A program made the translations under genes and the position numbers. Shown piece after piece: positions 1-9,890 of a stretch of 64,000 nucleotides of DNA; the stretch's first letter is position 1, and each line of letters opens with the position of its first letter. Source of the DNA: Neobacillus drentensis NBRC 102427. Lineage in GTDB: Bacteria > Bacillota > Bacilli > Bacillales > Cytobacillaceae. The stretch covers positions 1-64,000 of the forward strand of contig NZ_BCUX01000026.1 of assembly GCF_001591445.1 (NCBI RefSeq), given 5' to 3'. Below the pieces are notes generated by a model. The model searched no databases. It was not told where the DNA came from and was given only the letters and a program-made list of their open reading frames with translations.

Positions 1-153
1 CCATTATGTATATAACCGGAAAATCTCCGCTTATTTTAAGCACCACTGGTTACTCGATCAAGGATAAGACTTCTTATATAAAAAAACCAAGTGAATCTCA
101 TTTAGATGCGTAGTAAACCCGTTATCTAACGACTCGGTTCTTTTCTTTGTATT

Positions 154-1101
154 TTAAGCTTCAGTCTTTTTAACCTTTGGTAATATTCTGCTTAATTGGA
201 CTTTTTTACGGCGTTCCCAAGTGGCTTCATTATTTGGATCAAATTGTTCAAGGAATGTGATAACTTCCTTTGTTATTGGTGTTGGTGTCGAGGCGCCAGA
301 TGTGACCGCAACATTTTTGGCATCTTTAATCCAGTCAATGTCTAACTCGGTAATATCGGCGATGCGATAGGCCTTTGTACCGGCAATTTCCTCTGAAACC
401 TGTGCAAGACGATTGGAATTATTACTTTTCGGATCCCCAACCACGATTGTTACATCAGCTTCTGTTGCTTGTTCTGCAACTGCTTCCTGGCGTATTTGCG
501 TGGCATGGCAAATTTCATTATAAACTTCTGCATGAGGATACTTTTCCTGAACTTTTTTCATTGTGTCAGCCACATCCCATTGACTCATCGTAGTTTGATT
601 TGTCACAAGCAGCTTGTCGCAGTCGATCGTCAATGCTTCGACATCAAGTGGAGTTTCAACCAGGTGGACCATGTCTGGTGCTACACCAACCGCACCCTCG
701 GGTTCTGGATGACCTTTTTTTCCAATATAAATTACCTGAAAGCCTTCTTTTGTTTTTTCTTCAATTAGATCATGGGTTCTCGTCACATCAGGACATGTCG
801 CATCAATCGTTACTAGCCCTTTCCTTTTCGCCAGTTCTCTAACTTCTGGGGATATTCCGTGAGCAGTAAATATTACTGTTCCTGATTCAACTTTATCGAG
901 TATATCTTTACGATTCTTACCGTCAAGGGTAATAATCCCCTCTTCCTCAAAAGCATCTGTAACATGTTTATTATGAACAATCATCCCTAAAATGTAGATT
1001 GGGCGTGGTAATGTTTTATCTAAAGCGGCGTTTCTTGCAATAACCATGGCATCGACCACACCATAGCAATAACCGCGTGGTGAAATTTTGATGATCTGCA
1101 T
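154..1101 (-). CDS. ispH: 4-hydroxy-3-methylbut-2-enyl diphosphate reductase IspH
   Basis: Last enzyme of the non-mevalonate isoprenoid pathway; it reduces HMBPP to IPP and DMAPP with a [4Fe-4S] cluster in the cytosol. The 315-aa protein has the family's three cluster cysteines in their usual settings: C12 (PRGYCYGV), C103 (ATCPDVT) and C198 (EICHATQ), plus the GHPEPEG active-site loop near residue 130. The length is normal for the Bacillus form. The ATG is preceded by a TTAGGGGGAC ribosome site. ispG, the preceding enzyme of the same pathway, lies 7 kb away on the same strand, as in B. subtilis. Confidence 0.97.
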   Translation of the reverse strand: MQIIKISPRGYCYGVVDAMVIARNAALDKTLPRPIYILGMIVHNKHVTDAFEEEGIITLDGKNRKDILDKVESGTVIFTAHGISPEVRELAKRKGLVTIDATCPDVTRTHDLIEEKTKEGFQVIYIGKKGHPEPEGAVGVAPDMVHLVETPLDVEALTIDCDKLLVTNQTTMSQWDVADTMKKVQEKYPHAEVYNEICHATQIRQEAVAEQATEADVTIVVGDPKSNNSNRLAQVSEEIAGTKAYRIADITELDIDWIKDAKNVAVTSGASTPTPITKEVITFLEQFDPNNEATWERRKKVQLSRILPKVKKTEA

Positions 1102-1207
1102 ATAAATAGTCCCCCTAAAAAGAACATTGATTCATAGATTTATGTATTTATTATATAAAACTAATATAAATAATACAAAGATACATTTTTCCTTTTCCGT
1201 TTTCGGA

Positions 1208-1241
1208 GAAAAAATAAGAATGCTGTTTCCAGCATTCTTAT
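1208..1241 (-). terminator. rho-independent terminator of yqfQ
   Basis: On the minus strand TAAGAATGCTG and CAGCATTCTTA form a perfect stem with a short GAAA-type loop, followed by a run of T. It sits directly after the yqfQ-like gene. Confidence 0.85.
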
Positions 1242-1242
1242 A

Positions 1243-1902
1243 TTATATATACATTTTTGGAACTGAACTACCTTTTTGGTTTGATTTCCTTTTTGACGAC
1301 GTCTGCTGTTGATTATTCTTACGTTTCTCTTTGTTTTTGGGAGTTCTATTTATAGGTTCTTCATTACTAGATGATTCATCGGCAGCTACTGCAGTTGGTT
1401 GATTATGTTCATCTTTTGCTTTATCCGTAGTTTTTGAAGCATTTTTGAATCCTTTATAAATTTTCCACATCGCCGGGAGATTTTTAACCATTGGGCCATA
1501 CTGCTGAATCATCGGTCCAAGCGATTGGGCTGTCTTTAGAACTTGCTGAGTATTGTTCAACATGCTAGTTAGCCCGCCTGGGTTACTTAACGTTTGGAGC
1601 AGTCCACCGCCTCCTGATGCTGCTTTTCCTGCTGTTTGCATTCCCATAAGGCCGCTAGCTTGGTTTCTTCCTCCGAGAATTTTCGAAAGTAATCCCCCAC
1701 GGCCTGTGTTCATAGGATTAGCTCTTCCCATCATTTGTCCCATCATGGGGTTGTTTCCTCCTCCAAACGGATTGGAAGGAGCACGCATCATTGGATTCCT
1801 GCCGCCAAATGGACTAAATCCAGGGTTTGTCATCTGATTTCGAGGTCCAAAAGGTCCTGAGCCCATTCCCCCCTGAAAAGGCATTCTTGGTCTTGGTTGC
1901 AT
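1243..1902 (-). CDS. yqfQ: YqfQ/VrrA-like low-complexity protein
   Basis: A 219-aa protein whose first 100 residues are rich in Gly, Pro, Met, Asn and Phe (repeats such as GGRNPMM and FGGGNNPMM). A short hydrophobic, helical middle follows (residues about 110-150), then a Lys/Asn/Ser-rich basic tail. This is the layout of the YqfQ/VrrA family found between ispH and cshB in Bacillus; VrrA may be spore-associated, but no catalytic role is established. I chose the ATG at 1902 because AAAGGAGGCAAAG lies just upstream; a longer frame begins at 1929 without a ribosome site. The repeats suggest length variation between strains. Confidence 0.75.
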   Translation of the reverse strand: MQPRPRMPFQGGMGSGPFGPRNQMTNPGFSPFGGRNPMMRAPSNPFGGGNNPMMGQMMGRANPMNTGRGGLLSKILGGRNQASGLMGMQTAGKAASGGGGLLQTLSNPGGLTSMLNNTQQVLKTAQSLGPMIQQYGPMVKNLPAMWKIYKGFKNASKTTDKAKDEHNQPTAVAADESSSNEEPINRTPKNKEKRKNNQQQTSSKRKSNQKGSSVPKMYI

Positions 1903-2064
1903 CTCTTTGCCTCCTTTCAATTGCCTCATGGTTTAAATTATGCATTTATCCTAAATTGGTTTAGGTATTATACACAGGACAAAAACTAAATTTAGTTGTT
2001 TAAAAGTCAGTAGAAAGTAGAAAATGATATTAAAACGAAAGATAACTGGAGTTTTGCCGTGTTA

Positions 2065-2093
2065 TTGACTATAATTGCAGGATGGAATAAAAA
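2065..2093 (+). promoter_or_regulatory. candidate SigA promoter of cshB
   Basis: TTGACT and TAAAAA are separated by 17 bp, about 70 bp upstream of cshB. The -35 box is good and the -10 box weak; no other site in this 230-bp gap is better. Confidence 0.4.
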
Positions 2094-2161
2094 GTGTGGC
2101 TCTTGCAAAAGTATGAAAACTACCACAAAGTCATTAGATTTTAAATATAAGGAGCAAAAAT

Positions 2162-3478
2162 ATGAAAGAAAATCGTTTTGAGCGTTTTAAGTTTCAATCA
2201 TTTATCTTTGAAGCCGTTAAGAAGTTCGGTTTTTCTGAACCGACTGAGATTCAGGAACGGATGATTCCTATCGTTTTAAAGGGAGAGAGTGCAATTGGTC
2301 AGTCACAAACAGGAACGGGGAAAACGCTAGCCTATGTTCTTCCAATCCTTGAAAAAATTGACCCTGCACGAAAGGAAGTACAAGCTGTCATTACTGCTCC
2401 TACAAGAGAACTGGCCTCTCAAATTTACCACCAAATTTTAAAGGTAACCGAGCATTGCAGCCCAGAGCAAGCCATTATGACTAGATGCTATATTGGGGGA
2501 ACAGATAAGAATCGGACGATTGAAAAATTAAAGGTTCAGCCCCATATAGTAGTAGGAACTCCAGGGAGAATCAATGACCTCATGAGTGAAAAGGCACTTT
2601 TTGTTCATACTGCGGGAATACTTGTTGTGGATGAAGCCGATATGATGTTAGATATGGGATTTATTGAGGATTTGGATAGAGTAGCAGCAAAAATGCCGGA
2701 ACAGCTGCAAATGCTCGTTTATTCAGCAACGATTCCTGAAAAACTAAAACCTTTCCTTAAAAAGTATATGGAAAATCCAAAAGTTGTTCAAATCGAACCA
2801 AAAAGAAAAGCGGCAGAAAATTTAGAGCATTATCTTTTGCCATCAAGACACCGCAGTAAAAAGCAGCTAGTTCATGATGCCCTTCTTGCTTACAATCCAT
2901 ATCTAGCGATTGTATTTACCAATACAAAAAAAATGGCTGAAGAAGTGGCTTACTTCCTAAATGAAAAAGGGTTAAAAGTTGGCCGTGTGCATGGTGACTT
3001 AAATCCTCGAGAACGGAAACAGATGATGAAGCAGATTCAGGATTTGGATTATCAATATATTATTGCAACGGACCTTGCTTCAAGAGGTATTGACATCGAA
3101 GGGGTCAGCCATATCATCAACTTTGAGCTTCCGTCTGACTTGGATTTTTACATTCATCGCGTGGGGAGAACTGCACGTGCCGGAAATTCAGGTATTGCCC
3201 TTACCATTTATGAGTCATCGGATGAAGATGCATTAAACCGATTAGAAAAAATGGGGATTCAATTTAAGAATGTGGATCTAAAAAATAACGAATTTGTTAC
3301 CGTCGATGAACGAAATAAAAGAAAGACGCGTGTAAGACAAGAGGATAAGGCTGATCAAAAAGCGAAGTCCTTGGTTAAGAAGCCAAACAAAGTAAAACCA
3401 GGTTATAAAAAGAAAATGCAATGGGAAATGGATAAAATTAAAAAGCGTGAACGAAGGATTGAGCAAAGAAAAAAATAA
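2162..3478 (+). CDS. cshB: DEAD-box RNA helicase CshB
   Basis: ATP-dependent RNA helicase of the CshB (YqfR) group, acting in cold adaptation, ribosome assembly and RNA turnover. All core motifs are visible in the 438-aa product: the Q motif (FSEPTEIQ, residues 24-31), Walker A (QTGTGKT, about 49-55), PTREL, the DEAD box (157-160), SAT, and HRVGRTAR in the second RecA domain. The C-terminal 70 residues are strongly basic (many Lys/Arg), as is usual for RNA binding by this clade. ATAAGGAGCAAAAAT precedes the ATG. nfo follows after 22 bp, so the two are probably cotranscribed. Confidence 0.95.
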   Translation: MKENRFERFKFQSFIFEAVKKFGFSEPTEIQERMIPIVLKGESAIGQSQTGTGKTLAYVLPILEKIDPARKEVQAVITAPTRELASQIYHQILKVTEHCSPEQAIMTRCYIGGTDKNRTIEKLKVQPHIVVGTPGRINDLMSEKALFVHTAGILVVDEADMMLDMGFIEDLDRVAAKMPEQLQMLVYSATIPEKLKPFLKKYMENPKVVQIEPKRKAAENLEHYLLPSRHRSKKQLVHDALLAYNPYLAIVFTNTKKMAEEVAYFLNEKGLKVGRVHGDLNPRERKQMMKQIQDLDYQYIIATDLASRGIDIEGVSHIINFELPSDLDFYIHRVGRTARAGNSGIALTIYESSDEDALNRLEKMGIQFKNVDLKNNEFVTVDERNKRKTRVRQEDKADQKAKSLVKKPNKVKPGYKKKMQWEMDKIKKRERRIEQRKK

Positions 3479-3500
3479 ACAAAATGGGGAGAAAAAAGGT

Positions 3501-4394
3501 ATGCTTAAATTAGGATCACATGTTTCGATGAGTGGGAAAAATATGCTGCTTGCCGCAAGTGAAGAAGCAGTTTCCTATGGTGCAAACACGTTTATGGTCT
3601 ACACGGGCGCACCGCAAAATACAAGACGAAAAAAAATCGAAGATCTAAATATTGAAGCAGGGCGCAAGCATATGGAACAGAACGGAATCTCTGAAATTGT
3701 CGTCCATGCTCCGTATATTATCAATATTGGAAATACAACGAACCCGGATACATTTGAGTTGGGTGTAAGGTTTCTTAGAACAGAAATTGAAAGAACAGAG
3801 GCCATTGGAGCAAAGCAAATCGTCCTGCATCCCGGTGCGCATGTCAGTGCTGGTACGGAGGCTGGGATTAAAAAAATTATCGAAGGATTAAACGAAGTGC
3901 TGACGGGTAAAGAGCAAGTACAAATTGCTTTGGAAACAATGGCTGGAAAAGGCTCCGAGTGTGGGAAATCCTTCGAGGAATTAGCGATGATTATGGATGG
4001 AGTAAATTACAGTGATAAGCTATCCGTTTGTTTTGATACATGCCATACCCATGATGCTGGCTATAATATTGTCGAGGATTTTGATGGAGTATTAAATGAG
4101 TTTGACAAAATCATTGGCATCAACAAACTGAAGGTACTGCATATTAATGATAGTAAAAATGCAGTCGGGATGAGGAAGGACAGACACGAAAATATCGGCT
4201 TTGGTCATATTGGGTTTAAGGCGCTTAATTATATTGTCCACCATCCACAGCTTACGGATATTCCCAAAATTTTAGAAACTCCCTATGTCGGTGAGGATAA
4301 GAATAATAAAAAAGCACCATATAAATTTGAGATTAATATGCTTAGGGAACAAAAGTTCAATGAGGAACTGCTTGATTTAATTATTCAATCATAA
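3501..4394 (+). CDS. nfo: endonuclease IV (AP endonuclease)
   Basis: Zinc-dependent apurinic/apyrimidinic endonuclease of base-excision repair (B. subtilis YqfS/Nfo). The 297-aa TIM-barrel protein starts [12 protein letters not shown] and carries the family's metal and substrate motifs: [46 protein letters not shown] and ETPYVGED. The ATG at 3501 was chosen over an upstream in-frame ATG at 3447 because the latter lies inside cshB, while GGGGAGAAAAAAGGT directly precedes 3501 and homologues begin here. Confidence 0.95.
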   Translation: MLKLGSHVSMSGKNMLLAASEEAVSYGANTFMVYTGAPQNTRRKKIEDLNIEAGRKHMEQNGISEIVVHAPYIINIGNTTNPDTFELGVRFLRTEIERTEAIGAKQIVLHPGAHVSAGTEAGIKKIIEGLNEVLTGKEQVQIALETMAGKGSECGKSFEELAMIMDGVNYSDKLSVCFDTCHTHDAGYNIVEDFDGVLNEFDKIIGINKLKVLHINDSKNAVGMRKDRHENIGFGHIGFKALNYIVHHPQLTDIPKILETPYVGEDKNNKKAPYKFEINMLREQKFNEELLDLIIQS

Positions 4395-4395
4395 T

Positions 4396-4425
4396 AAAAA
4401 GCTGTGCAAAGTGCACAGCTTTTTA
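4396..4425. terminator. bidirectional terminator between nfo and yqfT
   Basis: AAAAAGCTGTGCA and TGCACAGCTTTTT form a perfect stem with A and T tracts on both sides. It serves both convergent genes. Confidence 0.9.
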
Positions 4426-4680
4426 GTTTTTAGTCAACTGGATAAATAACTTATTCACTTCTCGTGCCGTTGCTGGGCCAGCTGTTTTAGCAATTTCCTT
4501 CACTAATTGAGCTCGCTCGGAATCATTAAATATATTAACATTTTTTCCTCTTAAGTATTCGGAAATTTTCACTGCCTGCTGCTTATTCACTGATATATTA
4601 AATTGATCCGCATATTTTATCAGTTCGTCAGCAGTTATCGTGTTAATTTTATGATTAATGATGCTTTGGAAAATTGTCAC
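4423..4680 (-). CDS. yqfT: DUF2624 family protein YqfT
   Basis: Small conserved Bacillus protein (85 aa, all helical in character, charged, no membrane segment) of unknown function, in its usual place convergent with nfo. The GTG at 4680 (MTIFQSIINHK) is preferred because GAGGAG lies 8 nt upstream. Two further in-frame GTG codons at 4686 and 4689 would overlap that ribosome site. Confidence 0.8.
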   Translation of the reverse strand: MTIFQSIINHKINTITADELIKYADQFNISVNKQQAVKISEYLRGKNVNIFNDSERAQLVKEIAKTAGPATAREVNKLFIQLTKN

Positions 4681-4772
4681 TCTCACCACTCCTCACCTTA
4701 ATGTATGAAAAAGCTCCGAGAGTGTGATTAGAGATTTTTTTGTATCAAATGTATGATTACAGGTGTAGCGGC

Positions 4773-4801
4773 TTTACATTCAAGATGACCTATTGTATAC
4801 T
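4773..4801 (+). promoter_or_regulatory. SigA promoter of the znuCB-zur operon
   Basis: TTTACA (4773-4778), exactly 17 bp, then TATACT (4796-4801). The predicted transcription start lies at or just inside the Zur-type operator at 4811-4833. Confidence 0.75.
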
Positions 4802-4810
4802 ACTTTAGGT

Positions 4811-4833
4811 TAAATCGGAATGATTCTTATAAT
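4811..4833 (+). promoter_or_regulatory. Zur-box operator
   Basis: TAAATCGGAAT-G-ATTCTTATAAT matches the B. subtilis Zur consensus (TAAATCGTAAT, N, ATTACGATTTA) at 10 of 11 positions in the left half and more weakly in the right. It lies just downstream of the -10 box of an operon encoding a zinc importer and Zur itself. Binding here would block initiation when zinc is sufficient. Confidence 0.75.
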
Positions 4834-4852
4834 TAAAGGTGATGCGCTGATT

Positions 4853-5626
4853 ATGCAATCAATTATAGAAGTAAAAAAACTTTCCTATCGTTACGAAAAA
4901 GATGTGGTCCTTGAGGACATCAATATCACCATTCCAAGTGGATCCTTTTTAGCAATTGTCGGCCCGAATGGATCTGGGAAATCGACACTATTGAAGCTGA
5001 TCTTAGGTTTACTAAAGCCCCAAAAAGGGAACATCTTGTTATTCGGGAAGGAAATCAATAAATTTAAAGATTGGCAAAAAATTGGCTATGTTTCACAAAA
5101 AGCTAATTCCTTCAACACAGGCTTTCCTGCCACCGTTTTTGAGGTTGTTGAGAGCGGCCTGACGAAAAAGCTTGGGATGTTTAAGTTTTTCAAAAAAGAA
5201 CATGCTCAAAAAGTAATCGAAGCATTGGATGCAGTCGGGATGAAAGGGTTTAGCAATAGAAATATTGGTGAACTCTCTGGCGGTCAGCAACAAAGAGTTT
5301 TTATTGCACGAGCCCTTGTTAGTGAACCGAGTCTTCTGATTCTAGACGAGCCGACAGTAGGTGTTGATGCTGAGAATGTCAGCAATTTTTATCAAATGCT
5401 GGGTGATTTAAATAAAAGCCGTGATATTACACTTTTATTAGTTACTCATGATATTGGGACGATTTCGGACAAAGTCTCACATGTTGCCTGCTTGAATAAG
5501 CATTTGCATTTTCATGGGGAAACAAAGGAATTTGAGCAGCATCAAGCGGATGATATGTCTAGAGTTTATGGCCATGATGTGCACATTATTGCGCATAACC
5601 ACGAACACGGAGGCGTTGTAAAATGA
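4853..5626 (+). CDS. znuC: zinc ABC transporter ATP-binding protein
   Basis: ATPase subunit of a ZnuABC/AdcABC-type zinc importer (257 aa). Walker A is GPNGSGKST (residues 38-46); the signature LSGGQQQR and Walker B LLILDEPTVGVD follow, and the C-terminus is His-rich (HDVHIIAHNHEH), common in metal ABC ATPases. An in-frame ATG at 4820 falls within the Zur box and next to the predicted transcription start, so the ATG at 4853 downstream of AAAGGTG is the likely start. The stop overlaps znuB (ATGA). No substrate-binding znuA is present in the window. Confidence 0.92.
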   Translation: MQSIIEVKKLSYRYEKDVVLEDINITIPSGSFLAIVGPNGSGKSTLLKLILGLLKPQKGNILLFGKEINKFKDWQKIGYVSQKANSFNTGFPATVFEVVESGLTKKLGMFKFFKKEHAQKVIEALDAVGMKGFSNRNIGELSGGQQQRVFIARALVSEPSLLILDEPTVGVDAENVSNFYQMLGDLNKSRDITLLLVTHDIGTISDKVSHVACLNKHLHFHGETKEFEQHQADDMSRVYGHDVHIIAHNHEHGGVVK

Positions 5627-6483
5627 TTCAAGGAATTTTCCACTATGAATTTTTACAAAACGCCTTTTTAACCGGACTTATGATCGGAATTATTGCTCCG
5701 TTATTAGGTGTGTTTGTCGTTGTCAGAAGACTATCATTAATTGCAGATGCCCTCAGTCATGTTACCCTAGCAGGGATAGCAGCGAGTTTACTGCTGGAAA
5801 GAAATGTAGCAATGATGGCTGGTGTAAATCCATTATACTTAGGAATGGTTTTTTCTGTTGGGGGCTCACTGTTTATCGAAAAACTGAGAGGCGTTTACAA
5901 GCACTATCAAGAACTTGCGATTCCAATTATTCTCTCTAGTGGTATTGGATTAGGGGTCATCTTCATCTCACTCGCCAATGGGTTTAATACAGACTTATTC
6001 AGTTATTTATTTGGCAGTGTCTCGGCAGTTAGCAGAACTGATTTATGGGTCGTATTTACAATCGGTCTCTTGGTAATTTTGGTGATTATTTTATTATATA
6101 AAGAGCTTTTTTTATTATCCTTTGATGAAGAGCATGCAAAAGCATCAGGAATTGCAGCGAAAAGCATTCATTTTATTTTTATTGTGATGGTGGCCTTGGT
6201 AATTGCAGCGTCGATGAGAATTGTCGGAATTTTATTAGTTTCTTCGCTAATGACCTTACCGGTAGCAGCCAGTATCCGACTAGCTAAAGGATTTAAGCAA
6301 ACCATTTTTTTATCTGTCCTTTTTGGGGAAGTGTCAGTACTTGGCGGCTTATTTACAGCATATTACTTAGATTTAGCCCCCGGCGGGACAATCGTGATGA
6401 TTGCGGTTCTCATCTTAATTTTTTCTATATTTTATAAAAAATTCTTAATTCGGAGGGGGCGCGAGTCAGTTGAACGTAAATGA
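5623..6483 (+). CDS. znuB: zinc ABC transporter permease
   Basis: Membrane subunit of the zinc importer, ABC-3 permease family (286 aa, about eight hydrophobic segments). The family motif around [13 protein letters not shown] near residue 45 is clear, as is the transmembrane region ending [14 protein letters not shown]. Translation is coupled to znuC through a 4-bp overlap, and zur begins inside its 3' end. Confidence 0.92.
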   Translation: MIQGIFHYEFLQNAFLTGLMIGIIAPLLGVFVVVRRLSLIADALSHVTLAGIAASLLLERNVAMMAGVNPLYLGMVFSVGGSLFIEKLRGVYKHYQELAIPIILSSGIGLGVIFISLANGFNTDLFSYLFGSVSAVSRTDLWVVFTIGLLVILVIILLYKELFLLSFDEEHAKASGIAAKSIHFIFIVMVALVIAASMRIVGILLVSSLMTLPVAASIRLAKGFKQTIFLSVLFGEVSVLGGLFTAYYLDLAPGGTIVMIAVLILIFSIFYKKFLIRRGRESVERK

Positions 6484-6880
6484 GGCGATTCAATACTTAA
6501 AAGAAAAAGGGTTTAAACAAACAGGTAAAAGAGAAGATATGCTTCAATTGTTTGCTGACAGTGATAAATATTTAACCGCTAAGGAAGTACTGGATGAACT
6601 TAAAGATGATTACCCTGGTTTAAGTTTTGATACGATTTATCGAAATCTTTCCTTGTTCGTGAATATGGGGATTCTTGAGATGACAGAACTATCAGGAGAG
6701 AAGCATTTCCGCTTTACTTGTTCACGACATCATCATCATCATCATTTTATCTGTTTGACGTGCGGAAAAACGAAAGAGATTGAAACTTGTCCAATGAATG
6801 ACTTAAGTGAAAATTTAAAAGGATACGATATATCAGGTCATAAATTTGAGATTTACGGACTTTGTCCTGAATGTCATTAA
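6470..6880 (+). CDS. zur: zinc uptake regulator Zur (Fur family)
   Basis: Zinc-responsive repressor of zinc uptake (136 aa). It has an N-terminal winged helix ([15 protein letters not shown] through [17 protein letters not shown]) and a C-terminal metal domain with a His cluster (SRHHHHHH) followed by CLTCG and CPECH zinc-site cysteines. The start is TTG at 6470, set by GGAGGGGGCG 8-10 nt upstream within znuB. Being last in the operon it controls, it probably autoregulates through the operator at 4811. Confidence 0.9.
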   Translation: MNVNEAIQYLKEKGFKQTGKREDMLQLFADSDKYLTAKEVLDELKDDYPGLSFDTIYRNLSLFVNMGILEMTELSGEKHFRFTCSRHHHHHHFICLTCGKTKEIETCPMNDLSENLKGYDISGHKFEIYGLCPECH

Positions 6881-6914
6881 AAAAACAGCTTGTCTGCAGA
6901 CAAGCTGTTTTTTT
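6880..6914. terminator. terminator after zur
   Basis: AAAAAACAGCTTGTCTG and CAGACAAGCTGTTTTTTT form a perfect stem with flanking A and T tracts; it can also serve the convergent yqfW. Confidence 0.9.
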
Positions 6915-6916
6915 AA

Positions 6917-7519
6917 TTAAGTAAGTGAACCTGCCATTTCGCGGCTGAGCTTTTGTTGCCTTGCCCAGTTTTCTACCCAAGTATAAGCTTCACTCCAGTT
7001 GCTTACACGGATGACACCATTTGGAAGAGGCTCTTGATTATAAGGTGTATCAAATAATATGACAGGAATCTGACACTCTTCATGGATCATCACCGCATTA
7101 TCATGCTTATCCTCAAAGAAGATATCAATACCATGCTTTTTAATGGATGCAATTTTGTCATGGGATCCAATTAATTCAATATGATCAAATGTTAAACCAT
7201 TATCGATAAACCAATCAATTGTAATATCAAGTAAATGCGAACTACGGGCGCTGATAAAAAACAATTCATGTTCTTTTTCCCACTTTTTTAGAACTTTCCC
7301 TGCTCCATTAGCAAGTGGGGAATTAGCATAAATCACCGGCTCATTTTCAGTAAACCATTTAGCAAACTCTTTTTCAGAAACATTTACGTATGGAGTATAT
7401 TCATACTGGGTAACGTCTTCATACAAAATGTTAAGCCCAAATGCTTTATTAATAAAAGGAAGGATGGATTTTGGGCAGGTGACAGTTCCGTCAATATCGA
7501 TACCAAATCTTTTCTTCAT
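6917..7519 (-). CDS. yqfW: HAD-family putative nucleotidase YqfW
   Basis: A 200-aa HAD-superfamily phosphatase of the 5'(3')-nucleotidase type. The catalytic motif GIDIDGTVTCP is at the N-terminus, FFISARSS is motif II and IFFEDKHDNA resembles motif IV. The substrate is unknown; nucleotides are the family inference. The frame is open to 7654, but the ATG at 7519 follows AAAGTGAG and starts four residues before the catalytic motif, as HAD enzymes normally do. The upstream extension is AT-rich and unlikely to be coding. Confidence 0.82.
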   Translation of the reverse strand: MKKRFGIDIDGTVTCPKSILPFINKAFGLNILYEDVTQYEYTPYVNVSEKEFAKWFTENEPVIYANSPLANGAGKVLKKWEKEHELFFISARSSHLLDITIDWFIDNGLTFDHIELIGSHDKIASIKKHGIDIFFEDKHDNAVMIHEECQIPVILFDTPYNQEPLPNGVIRVSNWSEAYTWVENWARQQKLSREMAGSLT

Positions 7520-7705
7520 GTTTTTACTCACTTTCTTATGTCTTTGCAGTATCTCTATATATTTTACCAAAGTATCGACTTCAATAAAGTATAATTTTTT
7601 CGGTAATAGAAATAAAAGACTAATTTTAGCAAACATTAACATAATAAAAAGCAATCAGAGGCGAACAATAATTAATGCTCCTATTACTGAAAGTGAGGGA
7701 TTAGG

Positions 7706-8188
7706 ATGGCAGACGAAAGAGACACGAAAGTGCAAGAGGCTCTTCGAAGCTCAACTATTGGGCAAGATATTCCCAATTCTCCTACATCATTTAGGGAGGA
7801 AACTTCAACAGAATTGACTGAACCGATTAAGGCTCACTACACGTTGAAAAAAGATGAGTCGACGCCAAGGATTGGTGATTCTGTTCCGATTCACTCTTCT
7901 CAATATAAGGAAGAAACCGCTGCTGAAATTGCCGCACCTGTTCCTCTTATCCGCAGAAGGGAACAGTCAGACGAAAGGGAAAAGGCTGCTGGCGGTACTG
8001 GTATAGGTACGCTTGCGTTAGTACTTTCGATTTTATCATTGTTTGTAATGCCTATTCTTTTTGGTGCTGCAGGGATTGTGTTAGGTTTTGTTGCCAGAAG
8101 AAGAGGGGCCAATGGGCTAGGTGCCTGGGCCATAGGTATCGGTGCCATATCGATTGTTATTGGTATCTTTATTCTACCGTTCTTTTAA
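7706..8188 (+). CDS. yqfX: YqfX-like membrane protein
   Basis: A 160-aa protein with a charged, Thr/Glu-rich cytoplasmic region (1-95) and two C-terminal hydrophobic helices (about 100-125 and 135-158) joined by a VARRRGANGLG loop. This is the DUF4190-like arrangement of YqfX, which sits beside ispG in Bacillus. No function is established. GTGAGGGATTAGG precedes the ATG. Confidence 0.75.
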   Translation: MADERDTKVQEALRSSTIGQDIPNSPTSFREETSTELTEPIKAHYTLKKDESTPRIGDSVPIHSSQYKEETAAEIAAPVPLIRRREQSDEREKAAGGTGIGTLALVLSILSLFVMPILFGAAGIVLGFVARRRGANGLGAWAIGIGAISIVIGIFILPFF

Positions 8189-8209
8189 CACAACCTGTAT
8201 AGGAGCAAA

Positions 8210-8239
8210 AAGAAACCCGGTAAAATTACCGGGTTTCTT
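8210..8239. terminator. bidirectional terminator between yqfX and ispG
   Basis: AAGAAACCCGGTAA and TTACCGGGTTTCTT form a perfect stem between convergent genes. Confidence 0.85.
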
Positions 8240-8243
8240 GACG

Positions 8244-9353
8244 TTATTTAGTGACCTTTTCTTCTTCAGTCTTTTTTTGAAAATATTCTTCTGCAATTTG
8301 GTCAATTTCTTTTTTCAGTTCTTCAACCAATTGTGCTTCAGGCACCTTACGGACGATTTCACCCTTCCTGAATAACAATCCTTCACCACGAGCACCGGCG
8401 ATACCAATATCCGCTTCACGGGCCTCTCCAGGTCCGTTAACAGCACAGCCTAAAACAGCTACTTTAATTGGTGCTTTAATTTTTTCAATGTATTCTTCGA
8501 CTTCATTTGCAATGCTGATGAGATCAATTTCAATCCGACCGCAAGTCGGGCAAGAAATCAATGTGGCTGCGTTAGAAGAAAGACCGAACACTTTTAATAG
8601 TTCTCGCGCCACTTTTACCTCTTGAACAGGGTCTGCACTTAAGGAGACTCGAAGTGTGTTTCCAATTCCCATGTGTAGAATAGTCCCTAAACCTGCTGCA
8701 CTCTTTATACTGCCTGCAAACAGGGTTCCAGACTCAGTAATCCCAAGATGTAGGGGATAATCGAACGCTCTTGATGCCTTTTCGTAAGCTTCAATTGCAA
8801 GATTAACATCAGATGCCTTCATGGACACGATAATATCATGGAAATCTAAATCCTCAAGAATTTTAATATGGTGAAGAGCACTTTCGACCATACCATCCGC
8901 AGTGGGATATCCATATTTTTCTAAGATTCTTTTTTCAAGCGAGCCGGCATTTACGCCAATTCGGATCGGAATACCTTTTTCTTTTGCAGCTTTTACGACA
9001 GCCTCGACTTTTTCCCGCTTTCCGATATTACCCGGATTGATTCTGATTTTATCTGCTCCGCCCTCAATTGCTTTCAGAGCTAATTTATAATCGAAATGAA
9101 TATCGACAACAAGTGGAATGTTGATTCTTTTTTTGATTTCAGGAATGGCATTTGCAGCTCGTTCATCTGGACAAGCTACACGAACAATCTGACAGCCAGC
9201 CTCTTCAAGACGTTTTATTTCAGCAACAGTTGCTTCAACATCATGCGTTTTGGTTGTGGTCATACTTTGAATAAATAATTCGTTACTCCCGCCAATTGTT
9301 AAGTTCCCTACTTTAATTGGTCGAGTCTTAGTGCGGTGTATTATTTCACTCAC
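8244..9353 (-). CDS. ispG: 4-hydroxy-3-methylbut-2-enyl diphosphate synthase IspG
   Basis: Penultimate enzyme of the MEP pathway, converting MEcPP to HMBPP with a [4Fe-4S] cluster. The 369-aa protein has the TIM-barrel N-terminal half ([30 protein letters not shown]) and the C-terminal cluster site with SCPTCGR and [11 protein letters not shown]. The length is normal for the bacterial short form. It supplies the substrate of IspH, encoded at 154-1101. Confidence 0.97.
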   Translation of the reverse strand: MSEIIHRTKTRPIKVGNLTIGGSNELFIQSMTTTKTHDVEATVAEIKRLEEAGCQIVRVACPDERAANAIPEIKKRINIPLVVDIHFDYKLALKAIEGGADKIRINPGNIGKREKVEAVVKAAKEKGIPIRIGVNAGSLEKRILEKYGYPTADGMVESALHHIKILEDLDFHDIIVSMKASDVNLAIEAYEKASRAFDYPLHLGITESGTLFAGSIKSAAGLGTILHMGIGNTLRVSLSADPVQEVKVARELLKVFGLSSNAATLISCPTCGRIEIDLISIANEVEEYIEKIKAPIKVAVLGCAVNGPGEAREADIGIAGARGEGLLFRKGEIVRKVPEAQLVEELKKEIDQIAEEYFQKKTEEEKVTK

Positions 9354-9460
9354 GTGTAATTCGCTCCTTCAAAATGGGATTCGAATAAGGTATATAAAAA
9401 CAAGTCGACTTTATTTTATCAGCCTTTCACTAATTTTGACAAGAAAAAGCATTATCCTCT

Positions 9461-9793
9461 TTATTTTGAGTAATCAGGGAAATGATATGTAGACCCAATT
9501 TGTATTTTTTCTGGCGATTCCCCGGGGTTTAGTTTTCGAAAGTCCTCGATTAGGTCTTGAATTGATACCGGAAGTGATTTATTCAGTTGATGCTCCACGA
9601 TAGATATTACGGTTTCCCCTGGTTCAACCTTTGCTTCAAAAGCAGGTATGCCTGTTTTTGGCTGGGTAGTTTGTGTCTCGATTTTAGCATCCACCTGCTG
9701 CGTAAGTGATGACGGCAGAGTACCTACAGTTAAGTCAATATAAATCACGTATATGATTAAAACGGCTAATAAGAAACCAAATAATTTTTTCAT
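9461..9793 (-). CDS. yqfZ: YqfZ-like membrane-anchored protein with LysM-like end
   Basis: A 110-aa protein with one N-terminal hydrophobic helix (residues 3-22), a short linker, then about 55 residues that read like a LysM unit (PGETVISIVEHQ ... IQIGSTYHFP). YqfZ occupies this slot between ispG and yqgB in B. subtilis. It is probably anchored in the membrane and facing the wall; the role is unknown. Confidence 0.75.
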   Translation of the reverse strand: MKKLFGFLLAVLIIYVIYIDLTVGTLPSSLTQQVDAKIETQTTQPKTGIPAFEAKVEPGETVISIVEHQLNKSLPVSIQDLIEDFRKLNPGESPEKIQIGSTYHFPDYSK

Positions 9794-9861
9794 CGGTCAA
9801 GCCTCCAATGGACAGTTTGTACATAGGTATGCTTGTCCTAATGTAAAAAGAACGAATGTAT

Positions 9862-9890
9862 TAAAAAAAAACGCCCTGGATGGGCGTCTT
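9862..9890 (-). terminator. terminator of the DUF1189 gene
   Basis: On the minus strand ACGCCCA and TGGGCGT-like arms form a short stem (GACGCCCATCCAGGGCGT) followed by nine T. Confidence 0.75.

Noticed and set aside
4820-4852. Upstream ATG of znuC
   Set aside because: It lies inside the Zur box and next to the predicted transcription start; no ribosome site.
7520-7654. 45-residue N-terminal extension of YqfW
   Set aside because: AT-rich, no ribosome site, and HAD enzymes begin close to the DxDGT motif.
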